DNA of 64,000 nt. Source: Hyphomicrobiales bacterium. GTDB taxonomy: Bacteria > Pseudomonadota > Alphaproteobacteria > Rhizobiales > Beijerinckiaceae. The position numbers were made by a program, and so were the translations under genes. Numbering within the stretch: the stretch's first letter is position 1; every line of letters begins with the position of its first letter. Below, piece by piece: positions 43,838-52,005 of this stretch. The notes beneath the pieces were generated by a model. It was not told the origin of the DNA. It worked only from the letters and a program-made list of their open reading frames with translations, and did no database searches. The stretch covers positions 1 through 64,000 of the forward strand of contig JAGXAM010000015.1 in assembly GCA_019075905.1 (NCBI GenBank), given 5' to 3'.

Positions 43838-45310
43838 CTAGCGGAAGGGCGGCTCGTCAAAACTGCGCAATTTGCGCGAATGCAGGCCGGTGCGGTTGGC
43901 GCGCAGCAGGTCGAGCGCGGCCAGACCAATACGCAAATGCTCGCTGACAGCGCGCTCGTAAAAGGCATTGGCGGCGCCCGGCAGCTTGATTTCGCCATGC
44001 AATGGCTTGTCGGAGACGCAGAGCAAGGTGCCATAGGGCACGCGCAGCCTGTAGCCCTGCGCGGCAATGGTGCCCGATTCCATATCGACGGCAATGGCGC
44101 GTGACTGGTTGATGCGGCGGCGCTCCTGGCTGAAGCGCAGTTCCCAGTTGCGGTCGCCATAGGTGACGACGGTCCCGGTGCGCAGGCGCTGCTTAAGGGC
44201 TTCGCCGTAGTCTCCTGTAACCTGGGCCGCCGCCTGCTGCAGCGCCACCTGCACCTCAGCGAGCGCCGGCACGGGGACGCCGGAGGGAAGGAGCGCGTCC
44301 AATATGTGGTCTTCGCGCAAATAGGCATGGGCGAGCACATAATCGCCGATATGCTGGGATTGGCGCAGCCCGCCGCAATGGCCGACCATCAGCCAGCAAT
44401 GGGGGCGCAGCACGGCGAGGTGATCGGTGATGTTCTTGGCATTGGCGGGGCCAACGCCGATGTTGATCAGGCTGACGCCCTGACCGTCCTCGCGCAGCAG
44501 GTGATAGCCCGGCATCTGCCAGCGGGTCGAGGCAAGTTCGGCGATGATGCGCCGCGCCATATCCGGCGGCGTTTGCGCGTCAATCGAAGCATTGCCCGGC
44601 AGGATCATGCTTTTGCAGGCGCCGCTGCGCACCTGCTCCAGACCCCATTCCAGAAACTGGTCGACATAGCGGTGGTAATTGGTCAGCAGGATCCATGGCT
44701 GGATCGCCCGCCAGTCGCAGCCGGTATAATGCTGCAGCCGCTTCAGCGAATAATCGACCCGCACCGCATCAAACAGCGCCAGGGGATGCACGCCGCCGGG
44801 TGGCACATCAAAGGCGCAATCGGCGATCTCGTCGCCAATGTCGGCAAGATTGGGCACCGGAAACAGCCGCGCCAGCGCGCCGGCCTCGGCGCCGTCGCTG
44901 CCGCGGTCAAGGCCATCTTCCAGCACATAGGGATAGGGGATTTCCTGCCGGCTGGGGCCGATCTCGATCTTGGCGGCAAATTCGCGGGTCAGCGGATTCA
45001 GTTGCTCAAGCAGATAGGTTTCAAAAACCGCCGGATGCGTCACCGTGGTGGCATAGACGCCGGGTGCCTGGAACTTGGCAAAGGCGCGGCGGTTGTCGGG
45101 CTGTGGTGATTGCGCCGTATAGGTGACGCGCAGCTGCGGGTAAACAAAGGCGGCGCGCTCCGCGGCGCTGGGTCCTTCGCCGGTTTCAAAAAACCGTGTC
45201 AGGGCCGCGCGCTCGGCCGCAACCGCGTGGCCGTAGAGCGCCGTCAGCCCGATGACGGCGGCCTCGGGCGATTCGCAGGTGACAAAGGCTCTGGCGGCAT
45301 GATTCGACAT
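43838..45310 (-). CDS. amn: AMP nucleosidase
   Basis: 490 residues, start ATG 45310 (MSNHAARAFV). Cleaves AMP to adenine and ribose 5-phosphate, tuning adenylate levels. N-terminal AMP nucleosidase domain, then a nucleoside-phosphorylase-type catalytic domain with INIGVGPANAKNITDHLAV, MVGHCGGLR and DMESGTIAAQGYR. Length matches the E. coli family. The frame stays open upstream for 74 codons without similarity. Divergent from the HEPN pair. Confidence 0.93.
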   Translation of the reverse strand: MSNHAARAFVTCESPEAAVIGLTALYGHAVAAERAALTRFFETGEGPSAAERAAFVYPQLRVTYTAQSPQPDNRRAFAKFQAPGVYATTVTHPAVFETYLLEQLNPLTREFAAKIEIGPSRQEIPYPYVLEDGLDRGSDGAEAGALARLFPVPNLADIGDEIADCAFDVPPGGVHPLALFDAVRVDYSLKRLQHYTGCDWRAIQPWILLTNYHRYVDQFLEWGLEQVRSGACKSMILPGNASIDAQTPPDMARRIIAELASTRWQMPGYHLLREDGQGVSLINIGVGPANAKNITDHLAVLRPHCWLMVGHCGGLRQSQHIGDYVLAHAYLREDHILDALLPSGVPVPALAEVQVALQQAAAQVTGDYGEALKQRLRTGTVVTYGDRNWELRFSQERRRINQSRAIAVDMESGTIAAQGYRLRVPYGTLLCVSDKPLHGEIKLPGAANAFYERAVSEHLRIGLAALDLLRANRTGLHSRKLRSFDEPPFR

Positions 45311-45381
45311 GGCCTTGACTTTGCAGGATGCGGCGCGGTCTGTCCATGAGGGCCGGGTTGTGGGCGCGCGGTAATCCGGCC

Positions 45382-45409
45382 TTGCCTTGCCTGATGGTGC
45401 AAGTATGAT
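45382..45409 (+). promoter_or_regulatory. Candidate promoter of the HEPN two-gene operon
   Basis: TTGCCT (45382-45387), 16 bases, TATGAT (45404-45409), placing the transcript start about 33 bases before the first ATG. It is the best sigma-70-like match in the 138-base gap after amn. Confidence 0.4.
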
Positions 45410-45448
45410 GACGGTGTCTTGAAATTTGAACTTCTGGTGAGGCATGCC

Positions 45449-45736
45449 ATGACGAACTCGCTTGAGAAAGTGGTCAAGCAGACCGTCAGGCAACATCTGG
45501 ACGGTGCAACAATCGACACCATCACCGTGCAACCCGACGAGGATAGCGACGGCGACCCCGTCTTGCGGATCACGGTGGTTATTTCGTCAGACATGGGCGC
45601 CATCGACCCCAGAAGGCTGACGAGTATGGGCCGTATCATGCGTCCGAAGCTAGAAGACTTAGGCGAACCCGGCTTTCCGATTTTCCGGTTTATCAGCAAG
45701 CGTGATTATAAGCGGCTGAAACATGAAGCCGCTTGA
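45449..45736 (+). CDS. Small protein, partner of a HEPN protein
   Basis: 95 residues from ATG 45449 with a GGTGAGG ribosome site 6 bases upstream. Sequence is alpha/beta with an acidic patch (PDEDSDGDPV) and a conserved-looking tail GEPGFPIFRFISKRDYKRLK. No nucleotidyltransferase GSxxxD motif, so it is not an MNT antitoxin. It overlaps the HEPN gene by 14 bases, which implies coupled expression. I recall comparable small genes beside HEPN genes in alphaproteobacteria but no named function. Base composition is AT-richer than the flanking genes. Confidence 0.7.
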   Translation: MTNSLEKVVKQTVRQHLDGATIDTITVQPDEDSDGDPVLRITVVISSDMGAIDPRRLTSMGRIMRPKLEDLGEPGFPIFRFISKRDYKRLKHEAA

Positions 45737-46235
45737 CCTGATCGAGGCTGCCAGAATTCTCATCGAGTCATTCAAGGGCAAGCCCTCGCAAGCCAGCCTG
45801 CGAGGGGCCATGAGTTCAGCCTATTATGCAATGTTCCATTGTCTGGCTGGAAACTGTGCTGATCTGTTGGTTGGCGGGACGAAAAGCACACGAAGTGAGC
45901 CTGCGTGGCGTCAGACGTATCGAGCCCTGGAGCATGGCTCTGCCAAATCTGCATGCAATGATGGGCTGATCAATGCATTTCCACCGCCCATTCAGGACTT
46001 TGCGAGCCATTTTGTTGCGATGCAGGACAAGAGACATTCTGCCGATTATGACCCCGCGACCCGCCTCACCAAATCGGAATTAATGGCCGAAATCAAGAAA
46101 ACCACGAGTGCGATCTCTGATTTTGAGGCTGCTTCGCCCAAAGACCGGAGAGCCTTTGCGGTTTTTGTCTTGTTCAAGAGGCGGCCTGAATCGAAAACCA
46201 ATGCTTCCACCGGTGGTTTCAGGAAGCGGCGTTAG
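45723..46235 (+). CDS. HEPN-like domain protein
   Basis: 170 residues, mostly helical. Helix motif SSAYYAMFHCLAGNCADLL (residues 31-49) and KRHSADYDP (103-111) fit the HEPN fold, in which such regions form the dimer and possible RNase site. The classic R-x4-6-H motif is not obvious (R104 and H105 are adjacent), so nuclease activity is uncertain. The C-terminus after about residue 150 is basic and probably disordered. Sampled 60-base segments are about 55% GC versus about 68% in a gatA segment, suggesting acquisition. Likely a toxin-antitoxin-like or regulatory pair with the upstream gene. Confidence 0.72.
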   Translation: MKPLDLIEAARILIESFKGKPSQASLRGAMSSAYYAMFHCLAGNCADLLVGGTKSTRSEPAWRQTYRALEHGSAKSACNDGLINAFPPPIQDFASHFVAMQDKRHSADYDPATRLTKSELMAEIKKTTSAISDFEAASPKDRRAFAVFVLFKRRPESKTNASTGGFRKRR

Positions 46236-46336
46236 CTGCGTGCCACACATCCTGCTCACAGCGGAGGACCCGCGGTTTGCCGCATGGCGATCAGGGTGTT
46301 ATGGGGTGAACCTTCAACTGCAATGGGGAAGCAATA

Positions 46337-46624
46337 ATGTCGGTGGATCAGGCGACGGTGCGTCGCATCGCGCGGCTGGCGCGCTTGTCCTTGAGCGAGG
46401 CCGATGTCGCGCCGCTCCAGGGCGAACTCAACGCCATTCTGAAATTTGTCGAGGCGCTGGAGAGCGTCGATGTCGATGGCATCGAGCCCATGACCTCGGT
46501 GATGCCGATGAAGCTGCGGTTGCGTGCCGACGTGGTGAATGACGGCGAGAATGTTGCTGGCGTCACCAAAAATGCCCCGCAGAGCGAGGACGGGTTTTTT
46601 CTGGTGCCGAAAGTGGTGGAATAA
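46337..46624 (+). CDS. gatC: Asp/Glu-tRNA amidotransferase subunit C
   Basis: 95 residues; the small scaffold subunit that holds GatA and GatB together for conversion of Glu-tRNA(Gln) and Asp-tRNA(Asn) to Gln- and Asn-tRNA. N-terminal [17 protein letters not shown] and C-terminal LRADVVNDG are typical. GGGGAAG precedes ATG. gatA follows after four bases; gatB is not in the window. Confidence 0.95.
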   Translation: MSVDQATVRRIARLARLSLSEADVAPLQGELNAILKFVEALESVDVDGIEPMTSVMPMKLRLRADVVNDGENVAGVTKNAPQSEDGFFLVPKVVE

Positions 46625-46628
46625 TCTG

Positions 46629-48116
46629 ATGGCCAAGCTTGATCTCAATAATTTGACGCTGGCAGGTGCACGCGACAGCTTGCGCGCCAGGGATTATTCG
46701 GCGCAGGAACTCACCGAAGCGCATCTTGAGGCGATGGAAAAAGCCCGCGCGCTCAATGCATTCATTGTCGAAACGCCTGAGCAGGCGCGCGCCATGGCCA
46801 AGGCTGCCGATGCGAGGTTGGCCAAGGGCGAGGCCGGCCCGCTTGAAGGCATTCCGCTTGGCATCAAGGATCTTTATTGCACGCAGGGCGTGGCGACGAC
46901 GGCTGGCAGCCATATACTCGAAGGCTTCGTGCCGCAGTATGAATCCACAGTTTCGAGCCAGTTGTGGCGCGATGGCGCGGTGATGCTGGGCAAGCTCAAT
47001 CTCGATGAATTTGCCATGGGTTCGTCGAACGAAACCTCGCATTTCGGCGCGGTGACGTCGCCGTGGCGGCGACAGGGCTCCAATGTGGCGCTGGTGCCTG
47101 GCGGCTCGTCTGGCGGTTCGGCGGCGGCGGTGGCGGCGCGGCTGTGCCTCGGGGCAACGGCCACCGATACCGGCGGCTCGATCCGCCAGCCTGCCGCCTT
47201 CACCGGCACGGTCGGCATCAAGCCCACCTATGGGCGGTGCTCGCGCTGGGGCATCGTCGCTTTCGCCTCGTCGCTGGATCAGGCCGGGCCGATCGCCCGC
47301 AATGTTCGCGATACGGCGATTTTGCTGCGCTCCATGGCCGGCTTCGATCCCAAGGATTCAACCAGCGTCGATCGCCCGGTGCCTGACTATGAAGCGGCGC
47401 TCGGCAGCTCGATCAAGGGCAAAACCATTGGCATTCCCAAGGAATATCGGGTGGACGGCATGTCGCCCGATATCGAGGCCCTGTGGCAGCAGGGCATTGC
47501 CTGGCTGCGGGCGGCCGGCGCCAATATTGTTGATATTACGCTGCCGCACACGGCGCATGCGCTGCCAGCCTATTACATCGTGGCCCCGGCCGAGGCTTCA
47601 TCCAACCTCGCGCGCTATGATGGCGTGCGCTACGGGCTGCGCGAGCAAGGCCGCGACATTGTTGATATGTATGAGAAAACCCGCGCTGCCGGCTTCGGCA
47701 AGGAAGTGCGCCGCCGCATCATGATCGGCACCTATGTGCTGTCGGCAGGCTATTATGATGCCTATTACCTGCGCGCGCAGAAAATCCGCACGCTGATCAA
47801 GCGCGATTTCGAGCAGGCCTTCGCGGCAGGTGTTGATGCCATTTTGACACCGGCCACGCCCTCGGCAGCCTTTGGCATTGGCGAGAAAAGCGACGCAGAC
47901 CCTATTGAGATGTATCTCAACGATGTCTTCACCGTCACCGTCAACATGGCCGGCCTGCCGGGCCTGGTGGTGCCGGCCGGGCTTTCCGCCGAGGGCCTGC
48001 CGCTCGGCCTGCAGCTCATCGGCCGGCCCTTCGAGGAAGAGACCTTGTTCACGCTGGCGCAGGTCATCGAAGAGGCTGCGCCGAAAGTGGGGTTGCCGGA
48101 AGCCTGGTGGGGGTGA
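46629..48116 (+). CDS. gatA: Asp/Glu-tRNA amidotransferase subunit A
   Basis: 495 residues from ATG 46629. Amidase-signature enzyme that hydrolyses glutamine to supply ammonia. The catalytic Ser-cisSer-Lys triad is readable: lysine in GIKDLYC, serines in the [15 protein letters not shown] loop and in [11 protein letters not shown]. Cytoplasmic complex with GatB and GatC. Ends 20 bases from the convergent tolB. Confidence 0.96.
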   Translation: MAKLDLNNLTLAGARDSLRARDYSAQELTEAHLEAMEKARALNAFIVETPEQARAMAKAADARLAKGEAGPLEGIPLGIKDLYCTQGVATTAGSHILEGFVPQYESTVSSQLWRDGAVMLGKLNLDEFAMGSSNETSHFGAVTSPWRRQGSNVALVPGGSSGGSAAAVAARLCLGATATDTGGSIRQPAAFTGTVGIKPTYGRCSRWGIVAFASSLDQAGPIARNVRDTAILLRSMAGFDPKDSTSVDRPVPDYEAALGSSIKGKTIGIPKEYRVDGMSPDIEALWQQGIAWLRAAGANIVDITLPHTAHALPAYYIVAPAEASSNLARYDGVRYGLREQGRDIVDMYEKTRAAGFGKEVRRRIMIGTYVLSAGYYDAYYLRAQKIRTLIKRDFEQAFAAGVDAILTPATPSAAFGIGEKSDADPIEMYLNDVFTVTVNMAGLPGLVVPAGLSAEGLPLGLQLIGRPFEEETLFTLAQVIEEAAPKVGLPEAWWG

Positions 48117-48136
48117 CGTCCGGCGCGGCCCGTAAT

Positions 48137-49453
48137 TCAGGCCCGCAACGGACCCCATGACGGGTCGGAGGCGTAGTGGGGCGTATCGACCTTCACGAGG
48201 GCATGGCCGAAGATGTCGCTCATCAGCAGGTGCGAGCCGGCATTGCCGCCCGGATCGCGAAAGAACATGACAAACAGGCCATTGGGTGCAAAGGTCGGCC
48301 CTTCGTTGTGAAAGCCCTGGGTGAGGATTTTCTCGCCGGAACCATCCGGCTTCATCACGCCGATGGCAAATTCACCGGCGTGCTGCCTCGTGAAGGCGAT
48401 GAGATCGCCCTTGGGCGACCACACCGGCGTTGAATAGCGCCCGTCGCCAAAGGAAATGCGGTTGGCATTGCCGCCGGACGCGGACATGACATAAATCTGC
48501 TGGTTGCCGCCGCGGTCGGATTCAAACACGATCTTGCTGCCATCGGGCGAAAAGCACGGCGCGGCATTGATCGATTGCGAATTGGTGAGCTGCACGGTCT
48601 GGCGGGAACCGCGCTCATAGAGGAAAATATTCGAGGCGGTGCCCTGCGACAGCGACATCAGCACGGAACGGCCATCGGGGGCAAAGCGCGGGGAAAAGGT
48701 CATGCCGGGAAAATTGCCGAGCGTCTCGCGGCGGCCGGAGCCGACATTGATCATGGTGACTTTCGGGTGGCCGGTGCCGAACGACATATAGGCGATTTCA
48801 TTTGCGCTCGGTGACAGGCGCGGCGTCACAGCGAGATCATCGCCGCGGGTCAGATAACGCACGTTGGCGCCATCCTCGTCCATCAGGGCGATGCGCTTGA
48901 TCCGGTGCGTTGCCGGGCCGGTGCCATCGACAAAGGCGACCTGACTGTCGAAAAAGCCGCCACGCCCGGTCGCGCGCTCAAAAATGGCATCGGAAACCTT
49001 GTGGGCAATGCGGCGCAGGCTTGCGGCGCCTCCGGAAAACTGCTGGCCGACAACCTGCTGGCCGGAATTGACGTCCCACATGCGAAACTGGACGTTGAGT
49101 GTGCCGGCGCCCCCCGCGCTGCCGGTGACGACATATTGCACGCCGGCCTGGCGCCATTTCGCCATATCCGGCGCGGCGGCCGGGTTGGAAACGCTTTCGG
49201 GGAAGCTGGCCTGATCAAGCGGTGCCAGAAAAATCGAATGGTTCATGTCATTGGTGATAATGCCGGTGACCTGAGCGGCGCTGCCGCCACCCTGCAGCGG
49301 CGTGATGGCGATGCTGATCGGCTTGAACGTGCCGCTGGGATTGAGTTCGACAACCAGCGGGGCGGCACCCGCCGTCGCTGCCGCGAGACTTGCCAGGCCA
49401 CCACCCAACAAGGCGCGACGGGAGATGGGCAAGGCTTGTTGCGAAATCAGCAT
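48137..49453 (-). CDS. tolB: Tol-Pal beta-propeller protein TolB, with a Tat-like signal
   Basis: 438 residues from ATG 49453. The N-terminal signal contains twin arginines (ISRRALLGGGLASLAAATAGA), matching SRRxLL Tat style, which is unusual since E. coli TolB uses Sec. The mature part has the TolB N-domain (VVELNPSGTFKPISIAI) and WD40-like propeller repeats with APCFSPDGSKIVFESDRGGNQQIYVM in pieces. TolB couples Tol energy to Pal at the outer membrane. It is the last gene of tolQRAB; no pal follows, since gatA converges directly. Confidence 0.92.
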   Translation of the reverse strand: MLISQQALPISRRALLGGGLASLAAATAGAAPLVVELNPSGTFKPISIAITPLQGGGSAAQVTGIITNDMNHSIFLAPLDQASFPESVSNPAAAPDMAKWRQAGVQYVVTGSAGGAGTLNVQFRMWDVNSGQQVVGQQFSGGAASLRRIAHKVSDAIFERATGRGGFFDSQVAFVDGTGPATHRIKRIALMDEDGANVRYLTRGDDLAVTPRLSPSANEIAYMSFGTGHPKVTMINVGSGRRETLGNFPGMTFSPRFAPDGRSVLMSLSQGTASNIFLYERGSRQTVQLTNSQSINAAPCFSPDGSKIVFESDRGGNQQIYVMSASGGNANRISFGDGRYSTPVWSPKGDLIAFTRQHAGEFAIGVMKPDGSGEKILTQGFHNEGPTFAPNGLFVMFFRDPGGNAGSHLLMSDIFGHALVKVDTPHYASDPSWGPLRA

Positions 49454-49487
49454 GGGGCGGGATCCTTCTGGAAGATAAGCTGCAATT

Positions 49488-50645
49488 TCAACCGTCCGTA
49501 CGGGCGGGGACTTTGAAGACAATGTCCTGCCACTGGCTGAAATAGGGCAGGAAACGGGCGGGAATAACCGGCGGTGAGCAGCCGGCAATGCCCTGAACGT
49601 CAGTATCACCCAAAGATTGCTCGGCGGCGTCGTTGGAAGGATTGATCAGGCGCGGCGGGGCGCTGAAGGTGCCGTCACGGTTGAGATGCAATTCGACCTG
49701 CGGCACATAGGCGGTGCGCTGGTCGCTGGGCGGAATGCAATGGTTGAAACTATGCGCCAGCAGGGCATTCAGCTGCGAAATCATGGAGTTGGACATGCGC
49801 GAGGTGCCCTTGGCCTTGGGCGCCGGCTTGGTGTCATTGGCGTCGCGGCGGCCCTTGTTGTCCTCGGCCGGATCATGGGCGGATTTCAGAAAATTGGCGG
49901 CGCTGGCAAGGGTCTTTTCAAACTTCTTCTTTTGCTCTGCCTTAAGCCTGGCGGCGGCAACCGCCTTGGCATGGGCGGCGGCCTTGGCCTTGGCTTCGGC
50001 CTCAGCCTTGGCTTTGGCAGCGGCAGCCTTGGCGGCGACGGCCTTGGCCTTGGCGGCAGCTTTGGCCTCGGCATCCGCCTTGGCTTTGGCATCCGCCTTG
50101 GCTTTGGCAGCGGCCTTCGCTTCGGCCTCTGCCTTGGCTTTGGCTTCGACTTTCGCCTCAGCCGCAGCCTTGGCTTGCGCGACCGCCTTGGCCTTGGCGA
50201 CGGCTTGCGCCTTGACGGCGGCAGCCTTCACGGCGTCGGCATGGCGCTGGGCGGCTGCTATGGCCGCGAGTTTCTCGGCCATGGCCTTGTCATCCACGGG
50301 CTTTGGCTGGGGCTTGGGTGGCGGCGGCGGTGGCTTGGTGACGGCGACCTTGGGTGTCGTCGCCGGGCGCAAGGTTGGCAGTGGCACGACATGTGGCGTC
50401 GGCCGGGCATGGGCTGCAGGTTTGGGATGGGGCACGGGCTTGGCCTGCGGCGCCTGGCGCGAGCCTTTCATAATGGCGTTCAGCTGCGCGGAACTCACCA
50501 CTTCAACCGGGGTCGATTCCGCGGCATCCTGGAACTTCGGCGATGAGGCAAAATTGAACACGACAAAGCCCAGCAGCGCAAGATGCGCTGCTGCGGAGGC
50601 GATCAATCCCTTGTCAACGCGACGTCTTTCCACGCCGGGCCTCAC
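49488..50645 (-). CDS. tolA: Tol system periplasm-spanning protein TolA
   Basis: 385 residues. One N-terminal membrane helix (about residues 14-34), then a proline-rich stretch, then a long alanine/lysine-rich helical region built from AKAKAxAxA repeats, and a C-terminal TonB-like domain (FNHCIPPSDQRTAYVPQVELHLNRDG in parts) with a cysteine pair. It transmits force from TolQR to TolB. Overlaps tolR by four bases. Confidence 0.9.
   Translation of the reverse strand: MRPGVERRRVDKGLIASAAAHLALLGFVVFNFASSPKFQDAAESTPVEVVSSAQLNAIMKGSRQAPQAKPVPHPKPAAHARPTPHVVPLPTLRPATTPKVAVTKPPPPPPKPQPKPVDDKAMAEKLAAIAAAQRHADAVKAAAVKAQAVAKAKAVAQAKAAAEAKVEAKAKAEAEAKAAAKAKADAKAKADAEAKAAAKAKAVAAKAAAAKAKAEAEAKAKAAAHAKAVAAARLKAEQKKKFEKTLASAANFLKSAHDPAEDNKGRRDANDTKPAPKAKGTSRMSNSMISQLNALLAHSFNHCIPPSDQRTAYVPQVELHLNRDGTFSAPPRLINPSNDAAEQSLGDTDVQGIAGCSPPVIPARFLPYFSQWQDIVFKVPARTDG
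49940..50290 (-). repeat. Ala/Lys heptad-like low-complexity repeat in tolA
   Basis: Imperfect repeats of an A-K-A-x-A unit encode TolA's extended helix. The DNA is a degenerate tandem repeat of gcc-aag-gcc-type codons and could vary in copy number by slippage. The opposite strand reads as long glycine- and leucine-rich open frames, which are artefacts. Confidence 0.8.
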
Positions 50646-51091
50646 TTCTGAATGGGTTGTGTCACCAGCGCGACCCTTTTGTAGCCGGCCTTGGTCATCA
50701 ACGCCATGATCGCGGCGATGCGGCCATAACTGACGCTGGTCGCACCGCGCAGATAGATACGTTCCTTGGCAGCGTCGGGCGCCAGTTGTTGCAGGCGGGC
50801 AATAAAATCCGCCTCGTCGACCGGCTTGTCATCAATATAAATCATGCCTTTGTCATCGACAGCCACCTGCACCGGCTTGTGATCGACATTGAGGGCCCCG
50901 GCCGCGGTTTGCGGCAGGTTGATCGGCACGCCGGTCGAAAGCAGGGGCGCTGCCACCATGAAGATGATCAGCAACACCAGCATGACATCGATGAACGGCG
51001 TCATATTGATATCGGCCATGGCGCTGTAGCGCGGCACGCCGCGTCGGCCGCGCCTGCCGCCCTTGTGCCCCCCGGCCGTTGACATGCCCAT
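50642..51091 (-). CDS. tolR: Tol system proton-channel protein TolR
   Basis: 149 residues, ExbD/TolR family. Seen: one helix with the proton-binding aspartate in INMTPFIDVMLVLLIIFMV (D of FIDV, about residue 35) and a periplasmic domain ending VALVTQP. Its end overlaps the tolA start by four bases (ATGA); TolQ gene lies 14 bases upstream. Confidence 0.94.
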   Translation of the reverse strand: MGMSTAGGHKGGRRGRRGVPRYSAMADINMTPFIDVMLVLLIIFMVAAPLLSTGVPINLPQTAAGALNVDHKPVQVAVDDKGMIYIDDKPVDEADFIARLQQLAPDAAKERIYLRGATSVSYGRIAAIMALMTKAGYKRVALVTQPIQK

Positions 51092-51105
51092 GGCTCAATC
51101 TCCGG

Positions 51106-51834
51106 TCAGGCCGCGCGGTCGCGGTCAGAGGTCTTGTGCAGGTCGATCTGGCGCGACAGGATCGCCGAAAATTCATCGGCAAAGGCTTCCATGCGCGCCT
51201 GCATCTGCGCCACCCGTCCTTGCAGGATGTTGAAGAAAATCAGTGCCGGAATAGCGGCAAACAGGCCGATGGCGGTGGCCAGCAAGGCTTCGGCAATGCC
51301 GGGAGCGACCACGGCGAGCGAGGTGTTCTTGGAGGCGGCAATGGAGCGAAACGAAGTCATGATGCCCCAGACCGTGCCGAAAAGTCCGACGAACGGGCCC
51401 GCCGAGGCGACCGAGGCGAGAACCAGCAGGCTGGATTCCAGCCGCTCCGTCTCGCGGCCGATGGTGACATCGAGCACTTTTTCAATGCGTGCCTGCAAGC
51501 CCATGAACGAGGCGCCGGCGGTCTGGAACGAGCGCTTCCATTCGCGCATCGCGGCGACAAAAAGCGTCGCAAGGCCCACGGTCGGGCGCTCGGACAGGGT
51601 GCTGTAGAGCTCATCCAGCGAGCCGCCGGACCAGAAGGTTTCCTCAAACCGGTCGATCGCCTTGCGGGTGCGGGCAAACAGCATCCATTTGTTGATGATG
51701 ATCGACCAGCACCATACCGAGGCGGACAAGAGGCCGAGCATCACCAGCTTGACGACAAAGGCCGCCGTCCAGAACATGCCCAGAAGGGTGACTTCCGGTG
51801 CGCTTGCGGCGGCCGCGACATGTGCTGGATCCAT
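51106..51834 (-). CDS. tolQ: Tol system proton-channel protein TolQ
   Basis: 242 residues from ATG 51834. Three helices with the family motif FVGLFGTVWGIMTSF and PGIAEALLATAIGLFAAIPA. With TolR it converts proton motive force into movement of TolA during cell constriction. First gene of tolQRAB. YbgC, often in front, is absent; an ABC exporter gene lies upstream on the same strand. Confidence 0.95.
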   Translation of the reverse strand: MDPAHVAAAASAPEVTLLGMFWTAAFVVKLVMLGLLSASVWCWSIIINKWMLFARTRKAIDRFEETFWSGGSLDELYSTLSERPTVGLATLFVAAMREWKRSFQTAGASFMGLQARIEKVLDVTIGRETERLESSLLVLASVASAGPFVGLFGTVWGIMTSFRSIAASKNTSLAVVAPGIAEALLATAIGLFAAIPALIFFNILQGRVAQMQARMEAFADEFSAILSRQIDLHKTSDRDRAA

Positions 51835-51903
51835 GTTTCTATCCTTGGGGGCGCAGAGGTTGGCCCATGCCAGACCTCTGACGGCAAAATCCGACAAAAC
51901 TGC

Positions 51904-51921
51904 GGCCTGACGAGCGTCAGG
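51904..51921 (-). terminator. Hairpin between ABC exporter gene and tolQ
   Basis: GCCTGAC-gagc-GTCAGGC is a perfect 7-base-pair stem. On the minus strand it is followed by cgcagtttt, a short T-tract, so it probably ends the upstream ABC transporter transcript before the tol operon promoter. Confidence 0.45.
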
Positions 51922-52005
51922 CGATGCATGTCTCGCATTTTAAGCGCTATTTGTGGTTAATATCTGGTTACGCTGGCGCCAGCCGGCGATCAGTTGCGCG
52001 GCGTC

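Noticed and set aside
49617-50709. Two long plus-strand open frames (309 and 331 residues) rich in Gly/Leu or Ala
   Set aside because: They are antisense to the repetitive tolA helix; periodic gcc/aag codons keep all frames open. No start site or family similarity.
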